In this document: piece after piece, positions 11,100 through 23,598 of the stretch
How the letters are laid out: each line of letters starts with the position of its first letter
Numbering within the stretch: position 1 is the stretch's first letter
DNA from: Candidula unifasciata
Taxonomy: Eukaryota; Mollusca; Gastropoda; Stylommatophora; Geomitridae
Direction of reading: 5' to 3'
Assembly (NCBI GenBank): GCA_905116865.2
Contig: CAJHNH020008423.1
Location: 402,966-466,965 of the forward strand
Length of the DNA stretch: 64,000 nt
Notes under the pieces: generated by a model
Seen by the model: only the letters and a program-made list of their open reading frames with translations
Databases searched by the model: none
What the model was told of the DNA's origin: nothing
Program-made: the position numbers and the translations under genes

Positions 11100-12055
11100 C
11101 TAAATCACCATGAATAACTAGTGCGGTTCTAGGAATTATGAGAGAACGAGACATGGCACAACAAAAATAAAAAAACTTTACTGCCTATCGCAATTTGAGT
11201 AATAAAGTGCACTTGAAGTTCGTAAAATGAAGGAAGATCACTTTAATTATTGATTAAAGATAAAACAAACAGTGGCGACAGATGGAAGGCTATTAACACC
11301 CTAACCAGGCAATACCTAATTCTCTAGCATGTAAAAAGTTTTGTTCCTTTTTCAAATCAGAAATTTTGAATTTGAGGTCCTTAATACCAGACTCACAGTG
11401 AGACTTAAGCTGGGTAGTATCATTCTGTTATGAAAAATGCATCACGACTAATCCTCTTGAGATTCCCCTTTTGTCTGTTGCTGTAGTGTACAAATATCTC
11501 TCCAGCCTAAAGCAAACACAATCCTCTGGCTTAGATTGAATCAGTTTACTTGGCACAAATAAAAGAGCCCTTAACTAAAGACCTAACCGAGGGCTGCTGC
11601 TAGATGCAGGTTACCCATCAAATGCTTTGCCGGGGGAGGGGAGGGGGTGTGGTAACGTTTAACCAGCATCAACGTAGGGTGAGCTCTATGTTATAATTGT
11701 GACTAGGTTTTGTGCGCCACATAAAGTGGCTTAGCACCGCTCACCACTACGTAGTCCTAAAAACGACTTTTGCAGTGTTGTTGCGATCAAAGGAGACAGA
11801 CCCAAATACTCTCCCGCCCGGCGACGAAGTCGTCTGTCGGCCAACCAATATGCGACCCGATCGTTGATAAAGCAGGTTGAACGTAGTTGATTTTTTATAT
11901 ATATTTTTTCTAAAATGGAACTAGACCTTTTCAAGCTTCATCCCTTGCTGGTCAGAACTTTTTGTTACTTCGTAACCACAACCGTCGTTCGTAACTGTCC
12001 GGAACTCCATTAAGCGGGTTTTACCGGGATTTGAACAGGTAGGATTCTCATTATT
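11100..12055. other. No gene recognised
   Basis: Mostly AT-rich. No conserved frame longer than 70 codons and no repeat match seen. A G-rich run lies at 11632-11648. Confidence 0.5.
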
Positions 12056-12059
12056 GAGG

Positions 12060-12260
12060 TGATAATCCTGCGAACTGCAATACTGGAGAAGAAAATGGCA
12101 ACTGCTCTTCTTGCCGCCTCGACCATAGACACGTGCTGTTGTACAGTTCATCTGATGTTATCTTTCCATATTGTTCTTGGTCTACCCTGTGCTTTACGTC
12201 CCTGTCATCTTGGAGTGTATGTCTCATATGGTGTGGTGTCGCTAGGCATTCTTAGCAGGC
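12060..12260 (-). pseudogene. LINE 3'-terminal fragment (SMFEAARRA type)
   Basis: Antisense of the element at 41160-41340. TTCTTGGTCTACCCTGTGCT on the plus strand corresponds to the RARGRPRTIWED block, here degenerate. It is also shared with 8217-8290. Confidence 0.65.
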
Positions 12261-12344
12261 AAACCATTGTATTTGTTGTCTTTGTGTGTAATTTAGTATT
12301 GGTTTTCTGCCTAATGCGTTCTAACGTCGGAAGCAATTTGTTTT

Positions 12345-12548
12345 TTTAAAGTCCCACCCTGTTGCCGGAAACCCTAATATTACCCACGGCCAACTTTAGA
12401 CATAAATATACAGCCGGAAGTGTATTACCCAACCAGTGGTTGAACGGGGTTTCCAAGACCTATTTCCACGTGATCCTTATCCCAATGATGACACTTTGTT
12501 TCAACGGGTGTTCATCGCTCGGTGTGATGTCCTGGTGAGGTGGAACAT
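12345..12548. repeat. Interspersed repeat family D
   Basis: Contains CGGGGTTTCCAAGACCTATT, GATCCTTATCCCAATGATG and GTGATGTCCTGGTGAGG. Same orientation as 6775, 40555 and 50362. Confidence 0.75.
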
Positions 12549-12754
12549 CATCATCATCATCCGAACTTATGACTTAATTCCTGTTTCAATCTCTTCTGTT
12601 CTCATCTACAGCCTTTCTTTGATATTTTATTTGCCACGGTTACTAATCCTCTATTCTGGTCTCTTGTAAGTGATAATGTCTGGCCGTCTCCATCTGGGTG
12701 GAAATGGTCTTAGTCTGGCCCTGGTAGCATAGCCTGAATTAGTATGCCTGGTAT

Positions 12755-13095
12755 GTGATGAAATGCTGCAGAAAGATTCTTAGACTACTGTAGACCAAAA
12801 AGAAGACAAACCTCAAAAGTCTGCATGACCTGAACATCCAGAACTGGCTGGTAAATGGCATCCTGTCCAGAAAGCTGACATATTTTGGACATGTCAAGCG
12901 TCATGGTGGTTTGAAGAGAAAGAACGGTGATGGAAGATGTCAAATCTGGAAAACGATGCAGAGGCCGACCTTCGCCAAAATGGATACAGGATACTGAAGA
13001 TGCACTGACTATGAGAGCGCAGGGGGCTGGAGAGTTGGCTACAGAAAGAGAAACTTGTAGGCGTGTGGTGAAGAGAGCATCAAAGACATGCTGAC
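12755..13095 (+). pseudogene. LINE 3'-terminal fragment
   Basis: Broken frames encode WCMTWNIQNWLVNG-like sequence, KLTYFGHVKRHGGLKRK and RPTFAKMDTG, then CRRVVKRASKTC-like codons. The KL-x-YFGH-x-x-RH-x-GL-x-R order is the standard LINE end. Confidence 0.7.
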
Positions 13096-13242
13096 TGGCT
13101 TTCTTTCTAATTGGAACTCTCTTATAATGAAAAGGGAGAAGGGGTTAGCTATCCCAATACTTGGTTTGTTTTACTGCATCAGATGTTCATTTCTTCATTA
13201 AATTTGTCATCTTCGGTGCATTTTAAACTTGTTGAACAAAAG

Positions 13243-13590
13243 TGATCTCTCTGTTCTTCTTCTAACTCGAGTCTGCGACCGAAGAAGCTCAGCACAGTGC
13301 ACAGGCTCTGTAGCACCAGCGAGGATCCTGAAAAACTGGGTAGATTTTTAACTCAAAATTTTGCACGGGCAGCACCATTAGGCTTCTCTTTTCGACTGTC
13401 ACCTGCCTAGGAATTTTTTGCGTGCGCAACAATGCACACAGGCGTCGGATCTCACTACCCAGAGACCAGGGGGAATTGCTGGAAGTCTCACGTGAAAAAA
13501 ATCCCTGCCGTTACTTGGGATTGAACCCGGAACCTCTAGCACTTGAGGCAAACACCGTGCCTCGAGACCACGCAACCATACGCAATATAT
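13243..13590 (-). mobile_element. SINE-C copy, near full length
   Basis: Contains AGCTCAGCACAGTGCACAGG, CGTGCGCAACAATGCACACA and GGGATTGAACCCGGAACCTC. The last block is a good antisense B box (GGTTCAATCCC), so the head is a tRNA-like sequence at the upper end. Confidence 0.82.
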
Positions 13591-13744
13591 ACTTGTACTG
13601 TCGACATATGCATGGGCTCAAAGTGCTGCAAGCCAAGTCATATCCGAGAGTAAATGCAGACAAAAAGCACCTAGCCTCTCCTGCATAAAGCCCTATGTAC
13701 AGCTAAGCACGCTTGATAATACTGGGTGAGGGGAGAGTGGGTCA

Positions 13745-14110
13745 AAATGTCTGAGTAACAAGCAGATTTGTGTAGGAGTCTTATCACACTGGGTTGTGAG
13801 TGCAGGTACTGGCCAGTAGGCATAGCAGAATCAAGAGGTTTAACAAATGATTCACAATTCCTGCAAGATGATGTGATTATCTTTACAGACAGCTCTGTGA
13901 TCAAGTGCATAGGGGTTCACAGCAAACACGAAAAGACGTTGCTGAGTACAACAAAGTATGGCATATAAAATCACAACTAGTTTGAGAATGGAGGTGGAGG
14001 TAGTCACTGCAGCTTTCTGCTGGCTTGAGAATCAGCTGTACAAACATGTTGTCATTGTACCTGACTCACAGAAGATGGAGAAATCTGAAAAAATGCTAAG
14101 AAGGAAGGAA
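13745..14110 (+). pseudogene. LINE RNase H domain, decayed
   Basis: One frame gives DDVIIFTDSSVIKC, corresponding to the [YF]-T-D-G-S catalytic start. The next gives TTSLRMEVEVVTAAFCWLEN and VIVPDSQKM, the Glu and second Asp blocks of RNase H. The same order is better preserved at 52390-52760. It is frameshifted. Confidence 0.75.
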
Positions 14111-14144
14111 GACTTTACAACACAAGACAAGAATAAGCTGACAT

Positions 14145-14430
14145 TGCACCCCGTGTGGGTTCCGGGGCCCCATTGTGGGGAAAACAAGAATAGACCCACT
14201 GCCTCCCCTAAAGCATGTCGTAAGAGTCGACTAATTGGGGAGCTTCCTTTGAAGTCGGAGTGCATCTGCCGGAGAGGCAAGGAACCAAAAGTCTGTATTC
14301 AAGAGAATGAGATCTGTAAAACTGATGCACACGCAACACTCAGGTTCTGGAGCAGGGCTGCAGTTCAGTAGTGGACTAGCAACCAGAACTTTCTGCCAGA
14401 GTGTACAGCTGGTGAACGCGAAGAAGAAGA
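14145..14430 (+). repeat. Interspersed repeat family E
   Basis: CCCGTGTGGGTTCCGGGGCC starts the unit and CTGGTGAACGCGAAGAAGAA ends it. Eight copies occur in the window. The 3' (GAA)n tail and size of about 285 bp fit a SINE, but I see no clear A/B boxes. Confidence 0.8.
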
Positions 14431-14955
14431 AGAAAGCTGATATGATGCTAGGAAGGAAGACATTACAAGACAAGAGAAAGCTGACATAATGCTAGGAAGG
14501 AAGACATTTCAAGACAAGAGAAAGCTAAAATAATGCTAGAAAGGAAGACATTACAAGACAAGAGAAAGCTGACATGATGCTAGGAAGGAAGACATTACAA
14601 GACAAGAGAAAGCTGACATGATGCTAGGAAGGAAGACATTACAAGTCAAGAGAAAGCTAAAATAATGCTAGGAAGGAAGACATTACAAGTCAAGAGAAAG
14701 CTAAAATAATGCTAGAAAGGAAGACATTACAAGACAAGAGAAAGCTGACATGATGCTAGGAAGGAAGACATTACAAGACAAGAGAAAGCTGACATGATGC
14801 TAGGAAGGAAGACATTACAAGTCAAGAGAAAGCTAAAATAATGCTAGGAAAGAAGACATTGCAACATAACACAAAGAGAAAGCTGAAATAATGTTAGGAA
14901 GGAAGACATTGCAAAATAAAACAGGAAAAAGCTGAAATAATGCAAGGAAACTGTA
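14430..14955. repeat. 44-bp minisatellite, about 12 copies
   Basis: The unit is GCTGACATGATGCTAGGAAG followed by GAAGACATTACAAGACAAGAGAAA. Two variants alternate (GACAAG/GTCAAG and CTGACATG/CTAAAATA) in blocks, which suggests higher-order duplication. It grows directly out of the (GAA) tail of the family E repeat. Confidence 0.95.
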
Positions 14956-14959
14956 ATTG

Positions 14960-16480
14960 CCCTTCTTATTGACATTACATACACCAATCAAGTTAAGCGT
15001 CATCAAATGTACAATCTTAGCCTAATGAAGTAAAACAAAGAAAATGTCAATGAAACAAACTATAATTTTCACATTTGTTCATAGAAAATACAATGTGTAA
15101 GCCAAATAATGAAAATACACTCATTCACTGTCATTACCAGAAATAAAATCATTTATCAAGGGGAAATACACAGAATTGTAGAGAGAACAAACCAACAGTA
15201 AACATCCACAAGACACCCCATCAGCAGATTCAACAAAAAACATTTTACAGCAATTTTCCACCTAAAAACAGGACACTACAAGCTCAACTACCACAGATAT
15301 AAAATTAAGACTGTACAGTCACCACAGTGTGCACATCAGATGGGACTACAAACACCTGAGCAAATTCTTTTGGCTTGCACTCTATTCTTACAACTATGAA
15401 GAGAATCCTGGCCTAGAGAGCAAAGTGTGCAGAGCAAGCTATGGGGAAGCACAAGCGACCTGTAACTGACATGCACATCCATAGACGCAGCCCACCTGAT
15501 GATCTGACCTGAACATACAAAACCAAACGCAGAAGAAGAACAAGAATAAGTAATAACACAAAGACTGTACAATCTATGACAGCGGAATATAAACTCCCCA
15601 AAACTTAAATAGACGAACATTAAATCTGAAGAATTTCATTTTTTAAATAACTGGGTGATGTTTCTAATATTTTATGCACATAAGTTAATATGAGAGTAAT
15701 ACAATAATAATAAAATTATAAAAGACAAATGTTAACAAATTATGATAATTACTTCTCATTTGTTGGCATCTATCCATAACTGTATGGTTGGGGGTCGTCA
15801 CAACAAATTAAAGGGTCATCGCATTAGGAAGGTTGAGAATCACTGATTTACTGTTTTAGAGAGGCATGAGAAATCACAGCCAATTAAGACCATGGTTGAA
15901 GTTCCTTCTATCTACAGCCCAAAACTGGGCAGCATTGTAGAGGTGTGTTGCCCATGCAGCATGATCCATAGCTTTGCCTGCCTGCCTTGTTCACACCATA
16001 GGAAAGGTTACACCAATACGTTTGTGATAGCTAACTGTAGCGAAATATGAACATAAATGGGAAATGTGTGCTAAACACGTTCATGATCACAAATAAGGAA
16101 TGACACCGTAGAGAAAGTCTTACAAGAATTCAATCACAAATACTGTTTCTACTTTGCGTAGTTTTCTAAGAATTTAATCACACATAAGAAATAACATTTT
16201 GGATACAGTTTTATAAGTTACAAGAATTTTTTCACAAAAAAAAAAAGAATTTATATTTCACAGAATATCTTATACAAATGCAACCAAAAATAAGAAATTA
16301 TCTCTCACAGAACATCAAGCCTTACAAAACTTCAATCACAGATATGGAATGATAGTGTGGAGAATGATGAATTTAACAAATACAATATTGGATAAGGAAC
16401 TGGATTGCATAGAATGTCAGATTTACCAGAATCCATTCAAAATAAGGAAGTACAAGTAACAGTCTGATCGATATACTGTA
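14960..16480. other. No gene recognised
   Basis: AT-rich sequence. The antisense frame at 15336-15620 overlaps nothing recognisable. ACTGGGTGATG-like and ACAAGAATTnAATCACA motifs recur loosely at 16080-16350, possibly a very old tandem repeat. Confidence 0.5.
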
Positions 16481-16484
16481 TATC

Positions 16485-16865
16485 AGTCTCTTCCTTCCCC
16501 TGAGTGTTGAGCATCAGCCAGATCCCCTGGTAACTTCTCGCAGCGCTGTTTTCCTCAGACGGTAATGATCTATCTGCACCTCAACACTGTTTCCCTGTTC
16601 CCAAAAGGCCCTCAGCCAGTCTATCTGCCTAGTCATTTCCCAACATACCGGTATACCTGGAGAAAATATCCAAAGGATGCTAACTACCTGGGACCTCTTA
16701 AGTGATGCTTGCCACTCTGCAAGAAGCATGCCTGTTTTCACCTTTCTCTGTGAGTGCATGTGTGTACAGCTGATTCTCAAGCCAGCAGAGACTGCCTCCA
16801 CCTCCATTCTCAAACTAGAAGCTGTGATATCATATGCAAGGCTTTGCTGCACTAGGCGACAATTG
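16485..16865 (-). pseudogene. LINE RNase H domain and downstream region, decayed
   Basis: The antisense frame encodes ASSLRMEVEAVSAGLRI, KTGMLLAEWQASLKRSQVV, ILWIFSPGIPV and then DWLRAFWEQ. The RMEVEA block and LLAEWQAS block match 52390-52760. Catalytic Asp residues are lost around 16740. Confidence 0.78.
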
Positions 16866-16954
16866 TGGTTTTATAGATAAATAAGAAACCACGGACATAC
16901 AAAAAGTGTAATGAAAATATCTTAAAGAGAAAGACTCCGGGACAGAACTGATTG

Positions 16955-17215
16955 TCCACATCAGATCTGAGACAACCTACATTCTCTGGTCATGTGAAGA
17001 GAAGGAAAACAAACTGGAGTATATCGTGACAGTGGGAAAGTTGGAGGGGAAAGGAGGCAGAGGCAGACCAAGTGAGAAGATGCTGGATAGTTCAACATCA
17101 TGGCATGGAAGATCATCTGTGTCAGAACTGACTGTAGGTATACGAGACAGAAGGTTGTGCACAGATATGACTGCCATAGCCATTCAGCATGAACTATACA
17201 AAGAAGATTACACCT
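16955..17215 (+). pseudogene. LINE 3'-terminal fragment (WHGRSSVSEL type)
   Basis: Encodes VGKLEGKGGRGRPSEKMLDS followed by WHGRSSVSELTVGIRDRRL. The G-K-x-G-R-G-R-P block and DR-x-LW/C block are the usual last motifs of an RT ORF. A related antisense copy sits at 55700-55925. Confidence 0.8.
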
Positions 17216-17242
17216 GCATGCAAGCTAACCCTGACTCATCCA

Positions 17243-17390
17243 CAGGATGTATGTCCTGGGGAAGTAAAGTCAGCCGATGTAATGCTGACCACATTACCCA
17301 CCTAGTACCGATGGTCTGTAAAATTATGGGTGCTCTTCCCATATGCCCGATGCGCCTAAAGGCGTGACAAAGGGATCTTTACTTTACTTA
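17243..17390 (+). mobile_element. SINE-A copy, 5'-truncated, with perfect target duplication
   Basis: Runs from CAGGATGTATGTCCTGGGGA to the TTTACTTTACTTA tail. The flanks are perfect 12-bp repeats CTGACTCATCCA at 17231-17242 and 17391-17402. This proves retroposition of a truncated copy. Confidence 0.9.
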
Positions 17391-17809
17391 CTGACTCATC
17401 CAAGAACCTTCCCTGTACATTCATGTGAAATATAAACACGGATAATAGATAACAGCATGTTCTTATTATAATAAAAGCAGATAACTTCGTCAACACAAAA
17501 GGCAATTTTAAAACTGATTATATGTTATGTTTAACATATACCAACTGGCACTATCCTCGGTGACACAATAATACAAATGTTGAAAAGAATTTTTAAATAT
17601 TTAATGATCTCTAATTTTTAAAAAAGGATTTATATATATATATTTTTTTCTAATGGATATGACTATAAACTGATACAGTCAGTAAACAAAAACAAGCTAA
17701 AACATATATATGACCATTTCATGTCCAAACATGGAAGAACAATGTGGTGAGATATGATTATGTAATACACAATTAATTACAAATACATATTCAATATGTA
17801 GGCGCTAAA

Positions 17810-17980
17810 CATGAAAGGATCAAAAGGAGCAGAAGGCCGTCCTAGGAGAAGATGGATTGATGACATTAAAGAGCTTGTACATCGACACAGAATGACAGTA
17901 GCCACTGCTGCCCATCAAACAATGGATCGCAAAATGTTCCTTCCCACAAAGCTTAATGACAGAAGTGGGTACTGATGATG
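17810..17980 (+). pseudogene. LINE 3'-terminal fragment
   Basis: Encodes KGAEGRPRRRWIDDIKELVH and HRMTVATAAHQTMDRKMFLP. Same family as 51105-51465 and 9835-9960, with a (GAT)n tail at 17970. Confidence 0.8.
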
Positions 17981-18602
17981 ATGATGACAAAATATTCAAA
18001 AAAAATAAAGAACACAGGAGCTTTTAACATCAGTCACAGTTAGGATGGTTTGGACATGTGTTCAGAATCAGAGAAAATCAGCCACCATGGTAGGCTAAAA
18101 ACCAGGGCAGCAGACCTCTAGGGTGACCCAGGGTCTGCTGCGAAGACAACATCCGACAATCCCTGACTGACAAAATGAGATAATACCCTTCACGAAGATG
18201 TTGATCTTCACACCTTTAAACATATTTGTAATAGCATTAGTAATAGTATTCCAGTTACACTTTGTATTTATTTGTTCATTCTCTGTATAGGCACAGAAGT
18301 GGTCTTTTCCATCTTTAACTCTCTTGCCCCATGACAATTTTTTTTTATGGGTCATTACCCGTTGAAATTCCAGAAAAAAAATCAGGTTTTTTTTTAACGT
18401 ATGTCAATAACAAATTCATTGAAAATGTATTTTTTTCATTTTATTTTAGAAATATAAAGATGTATGCAAGATTATAATCAATAAATATGAAGAGAGCAAA
18501 GCATTAAATGGAATACATTTCCTGGGGCCCTAATACAACATATGTAGTGGGTGATTCATGATGTGACCCATATCACTGAGGCTTACTGGAAAAATTATGC
18601 CA

Positions 18603-18975
18603 GCACCCTGACAACAGAAATACCAATTTCTAAAGCACCCTGACAACAGCAATACGGATTTCCAAAGCACCCTGACAACAGCAATACCAATTTCCAAAGC
18701 ACCCTGACAACAGCAATACCACTTTCTAAAGCACCCTGACAACAGCAATACCAATTTCCAAAGCACCCTGACAACAGCAATACCAATTTCCAAAGCACCC
18801 TGACAACAGCAATACCACTTTCTAAAGCACCCTGACAACAGCAATACCACTTTCTAAAGCACCCTGACAACAGCAATACCACTTTCTAAAGCACCCTGAC
18901 AACAGCAATACCAATTTCCAAAGCACCCTGATAACAGCAATACCACTTTCTAAAGCACCCTAACAAGGGGAACAT
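18603..18975. repeat. 32-bp minisatellite, about 11.5 copies
   Basis: The unit is GCACCCTGACAACAGCAATA plus CCAATTTCCAAA or CCACTTTCTAAA. The two variants are interspersed. The long antisense Cys-rich frames over it are artefacts, although the unit has no stop in two frames. Confidence 0.95.
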
Positions 18976-18979
18976 CAGG

Positions 18980-19780
18980 CAATATCTCCCATCTGTGGCG
19001 TTTGTCAGGGACCTAATCTAATCTACGTATTTTATATGGCTCGCTAGGTAGGCCAGCTGACAGACTTAACTACCCAGACACACCTAAGACAACACTCCTA
19101 CTGAGTACAAACATAATCTTTAATGTACAATGAACAACTAGACGTAAGACACTTCAACTGAGCTAAGCAGTTCACAGCCGAAACTGCCTGGCGATGACAG
19201 CTTTACACTCACAAATCAACCCAGGCCAGTTCCCATGGATCTGGGGAGCACGACTCTCAGCTGGCAGTATCTCAGTGCCAATCAATCCGCCGTCTATTGC
19301 CAAACGGGACTCAGCGATACACGTAAGGAGTATGATGTCTACTGCACAAAGAACCTTAACTCTATACTATCTAGTCTAAATATTAAATAGAAACACAGCC
19401 TCTCATCAATACTACACACAAATACCCTATTACACCTAACCGTCACTAAACCTAATTCTTCCCTAGTCACTTGTACCGTCTCGTCTCTCTGTCTACCAGC
19501 ACACAACTCCCCGAAACCAGCTCGCGCAAAGCTTTTTGTATTTCCCTTGAGTTCGTTCGTGGCTTAGCACGCAGCACTCTGTGTCAGTTGAGTGAATTCG
19601 ACCTGGCCTCTTAACTGGGCCCGGCTTATTGCGTGGTCAAGCTGTCCGTTCACATACTGAGTTGTACTGAAGGTCAACTCGTACAAACGTGATGATTCAT
19701 TATAGGACATCTGTTGTGCTTCCCATAGCCGAACTGACCTCTGACAGCGTTTATACGGCACATAGGGCATGCAGTCAATA
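18980..19780. other. No gene recognised
   Basis: GC is slightly higher than nearby. No family motif was seen in either strand. Confidence 0.45.
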
Positions 19781-19784
19781 TGTA

Positions 19785-19915
19785 TGCTATTATTCTTCTT
19801 GTTTTGCATTCATCTAAAGATGTAACTGTGTTGTGCCCATTTACAGCATGGCTGCGGTATTTGCGCCTTTCAGCCAACACATCCGACTTCTGCAGGCATT
19901 TGTTGACTGGGTTAG
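19785..19915 (-). repeat. Interspersed repeat family I
   Basis: Reverse complement matches 42925-43065 (GTCAACAAATGCCTGCAGAA, CATGCTGTAAATG and CACAAC/CACAATG blocks), about 75-80% by eye. Probably a SINE body fragment. Confidence 0.65.
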
Positions 19916-20019
19916 CAACCTCGGGTTTATTCCATCCTACATGTGCAACTGTTTCAACATTGTATATGGACCTCTTAAATTACTTATGTTACATAATGCA
20001 AACTAGGTCATAACATATC

Positions 20020-21270
20020 ACTCAAAGCCAACAACAGGCCATCATAATGGAGTCATTCTGAAAACTGACTATGAAATCTAAATTTAAAAAAAAAAAAGAA
20101 GCCCAATGAACACAAGATGCGCCGATTTTACGTCTCTCTTGACTACGCCTTGGGCCTGTGATGCTAAACCCCCTGGGACTCAAAGAGTTAAGAGGCAGAT
20201 GAAGCTCGTGGGGGTTCTTAGCAAAAGTGAACACACAAGGATCTTCTGTGTGCTGTTTCTAATGTGTTTATTATAAGCTGACTGTTCCCTCCTTTGTGTA
20301 GTCTTCTCCGTGCTCTGTATTCATTATATTTCAGCGTGACTCCCTGTAGCAATTGGTACCAGGGCATTCTCGTCTGATCGCTAAACCATCTCATCTATTG
20401 CTCTTCAATGAATTGTATAACTGGTTTCAGTCCCGGTCTTTTAAAAAAAATATTTATTAAAGAGCAACATAAAAAAGTAAAGGTAAGAACATAATTTAAG
20501 CCTTGAGACCCATGTGGTATATGATGCTAGCTGTATAATCAGCAGTCAGTAATTGATATTGTCAACACCCATAAAAAAACTAAGTGTTAATTCTTCATCA
20601 CGATGGGTTTCAGTTTTGAAAAAAATTTTCTTTTTCTGGCAAACACTTTCAATCCCAGGAAAATTCCACAAAAAGTTGCCTAAAAGGACCAATAACTACA
20701 GTGAACAAAGTCAACAAATGATTTTCAAACTGCTGGCATCTGGTGTATTGCATTACAAATATCTTGCCATATGTCTTAGTCAGCTGAGACCAAAATATAA
20801 AGATATCATGGCACACCGTGTGTTGATGGATTCACAGACATAGTTGAGCACTGACGGTGCATTTCTTGGGACAAAAAGAGTTAATATCCTGTAAAATCAA
20901 CAACTTCTTGCCAAATTCACACATAGAAAAAACACATAGTAACTGTAACAATTTCTTTTACAGGAATTGTCTAAAAATACTAAACAAAAATTGTGATAAA
21001 ATAACAATAAATAAAAATGTTTTAAATCACAAATTAATACTGTAAAACTGTACATACTCTGGACTAAGGAAGACATTTAAAATCATGACACCTGTGAAGG
21101 CATAAAAAAATACAAAGGAAATTCTCAAGCAGGAACAACAAAGTGGCAAAAAAGGAAGCTCTGATAATGGTAATATGTAACAAGAGGTAGTTTCTTCCAT
21201 GCCACAAACCCTCCAAAAAAAAAAAAATTATAAAGTGGCAAGGATTTATACTTAACATTTCAAGCAAGTA
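20020..21270. other. No gene recognised
   Basis: AT-rich. Phrases such as ACTCAAAGAGTTAAG and GGACAAAAAGAGTTAA recur at 20180, 20870 and 10245, hinting at an old dispersed repeat, but it is too weak to define. Confidence 0.4.
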
Positions 21271-21489
21271 AAATGTGTGAATAAAAGAATCATTAAAAGT
21301 CCTAGCAAAGCACAACAGATTTTTGTTCACTTTCACCATGTGCTAGGTATGCCTACCCTTTGCCATCTCCTGCTGCTCACTCTATGTACTCCCCATCTAA
21401 TTTCTTTCATCTATATTTTTTTCTCCCTTTACTCATCTTATTATGTGGGCTCCAACATTAATACATTCCAGTGCTACTATTTTCAGGAT

Positions 21490-22515
21490 TTCTCTCAGTG
21501 TGTGCATTATCCAGTGCATTTGTCTTCTTTGAGGCTCAAACATCATCATGCCCCTCTCCAACCTGCGATCCTTACCAGCATGAATCAGCTCTTGCGCCCA
21601 TTCATACCCACACACAAAAAGCTGTCCAAAATCTTCTTGCACTACCTTCCTCTATCTCCCTTTCCACAAATCCTTCCAGCGCTGACAAAATGTGTCCTCA
21701 CCTAGTGATTTACTGGACCTTGTTTAGTTCTCTTTGAAAGCTCTGCTTTAGGGATGTGATTCTGTCATACCCTTTGATTTCTTCTGTGTCTCACCTTGTA
21801 AGTTACTGGAATTTGTTTAGTTCTCTTTGAAAGCTGCTTTAGGGATGTGATTCTGTCATACCCTTTGATTTCTTCTGTGTCTCACCTTGTAAGTTACTGG
21901 AATTTGTTTAGTTCTCTTTGAAAGCTGCTTTAGGGATGTGATTCTGTCATACCCTTTGATTTCTTCTGTGTCTCACCTTGTAAGTTACTGGAATTTGTTT
22001 AGTTCTCTTTGAAAACTGCTTTAGGGATGTGATTCTGTCATACCCTTTGATTTCTTCTGTGTCTCACCTTGTAAGTTACTGGAATTTGTTTAGTTCTCTT
22101 TGAAAGCTGCTTTAGGGATGTGATTCTGTCATACCCTTTTTCTTCTATTCTGCACAAGCACCAGATAATGACTATTTTTAGTTTACTATTCAGTTCCCAT
22201 TATTCCCCATGTTTCTGCTTCATACAACAATCCTGATTTAATGTTATAGTTGACAATGCTAGCTTTGGTAGTGGTTTAAATACTGATGATTTCTAGATTT
22301 TCTTGCAAAATTTGGCAGCATTATTTCTAGATTATGTTTGTTCCTCATCCTGTCATGCTGTTATACAGGGTTCACAGTCTCATCCTCCCTTTCCTTCTAA
22401 CATGTGCAATCTTTTCTGTTTCAAGGATGGAATCTAGGCCAGCCCTTAGGCTTCTCTTAGCAACATCTGTTCTAGGGTTTCTTCTAAATGCCCTTGTTTC
22501 CTCAGACATGTTGTA
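21490..22515 (-). pseudogene. LINE 3' half, decayed, containing a 91-bp tandem expansion
   Basis: Antisense reading: 22150-22260 gives SGLLYEAETWGIMG, the LLYGAETW block of LINE RTs. 21692-22140 gives DRITSLKQLSKRTKQIPVTY repeated. 21500-21640 gives EWAQELIHAGKDRRLERGM, a terminal block. The expansion lies inside former coding sequence. Confidence 0.7.
21692..22140. repeat. 91-bp tandem repeat, about 4.8 copies
   Basis: CTTGTAAGTTACTGGAATTT recurs at 21795, 21886, 21977 and 22068, an exact 91-bp spacing. Copies are nearly identical, so the expansion is recent. Confidence 0.95.
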
Positions 22516-22519
22516 GTCA

Positions 22520-23480
22520 ACAACGAATTGTGTGCAAACATGCCCAGGTCTTTGTGATATTTACAATCACCAAATATTTGTATTTCTTGAACATTATATT
22601 ACAATTGTTCAACGTCTATTTTTAACCATGTCTTATTTCAATATTAAACTTAACATAAACTTTAGAATAGCCTTCAACTTTAAAACTAACTGAACAATCC
22701 AGGCGAGAGAAGAAACTATAAATATAACAAAAAATATAAAAATTGCAAAAATACTTTTAAGTGTTAATATCCATATTTATTCTGTAATATCACATCCTGC
22801 GAAAACCTGGCTATGAATTTTAAAATTTCTGATTATCTTCATGCAACTACTTGTCTTATTTAAAATATAATCACTTTACCAACTGTCATTAATTCTTTCA
22901 GTCTCAAACAGTTGTTAAGTTAACCCTCTCAAACCAAATGGGTTGAGCTTAAAATCCGTAAATACTTAGTTCTGATCAAATTCACAGGAGACACCATTAG
23001 ACAAAAGTAGACCAATAATTCTTCTCCCCCTTTGACCTTGGGAAGTACCAAAAATCTGCACTTTCCATATGTGCCATGCCCCCATAAATGTCACTGTTTA
23101 CAAGAAGCCTTGCTAAAAGCACTGATTCTGTTTACAAGTCCACTAATGGCTATAGTTACTAAAAATAGCATTTGTGGGCGTTTTTCTCCGATAAGCTGGC
23201 ATAATGATTTTTTTTAGAAATGACTACACCCCGATTTCTTGTTAAACACAGTAGTTCCAGCTGCCGGGTAACAGGGTCAACAGTGAGTCAGGATATTAAT
23301 TTTATTTAATCTCAGGAAGACGTAATCCAGCAATTGTAGCATTTGTTTTTACTGATTACTCCATTTATCAATGCATAATTTTTGTTTGTTTACATTTGAA
23401 AATAGAACTGCTATAAATTTTTTGTGAGCTGTCAAAAATGGTTTGTTTTATTTAAAAGAAACATTTTATCAGGATGACCG
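22520..23480. other. No gene recognised
   Basis: AT-rich sequence. An AATAAA signal on the minus strand near 23300 could serve the RNF13-like gene, but this is not supported by anything else. Confidence 0.4.
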
Positions 23481-23487
23481 GAAATTC

Positions 23488-23598
23488 CAAAATTACGAGT
23501 CTTGCATTATTGTTTTTTAGACAAAATTACGAGTCTTGCATTATTGTTTTTTAGACAAAATTACGAGTTTTTGGCATTATTTTTTTTTAGGGTACAGG
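23488..23598. repeat. 34-bp tandem repeat, 3 copies
   Basis: AAAATTACGAGTCTTGCATT plus ATTGTTTTTTAGAC repeats twice perfectly, then once with changes. Confidence 0.9.

Noticed and set aside
18530..18882. Cys/Trp-rich minus-strand frames (SGCFRKWYCCCQGAL type)
   Set aside because: Translation of the 32-bp minisatellite; two frames overlap and neither has flanking coding sequence.
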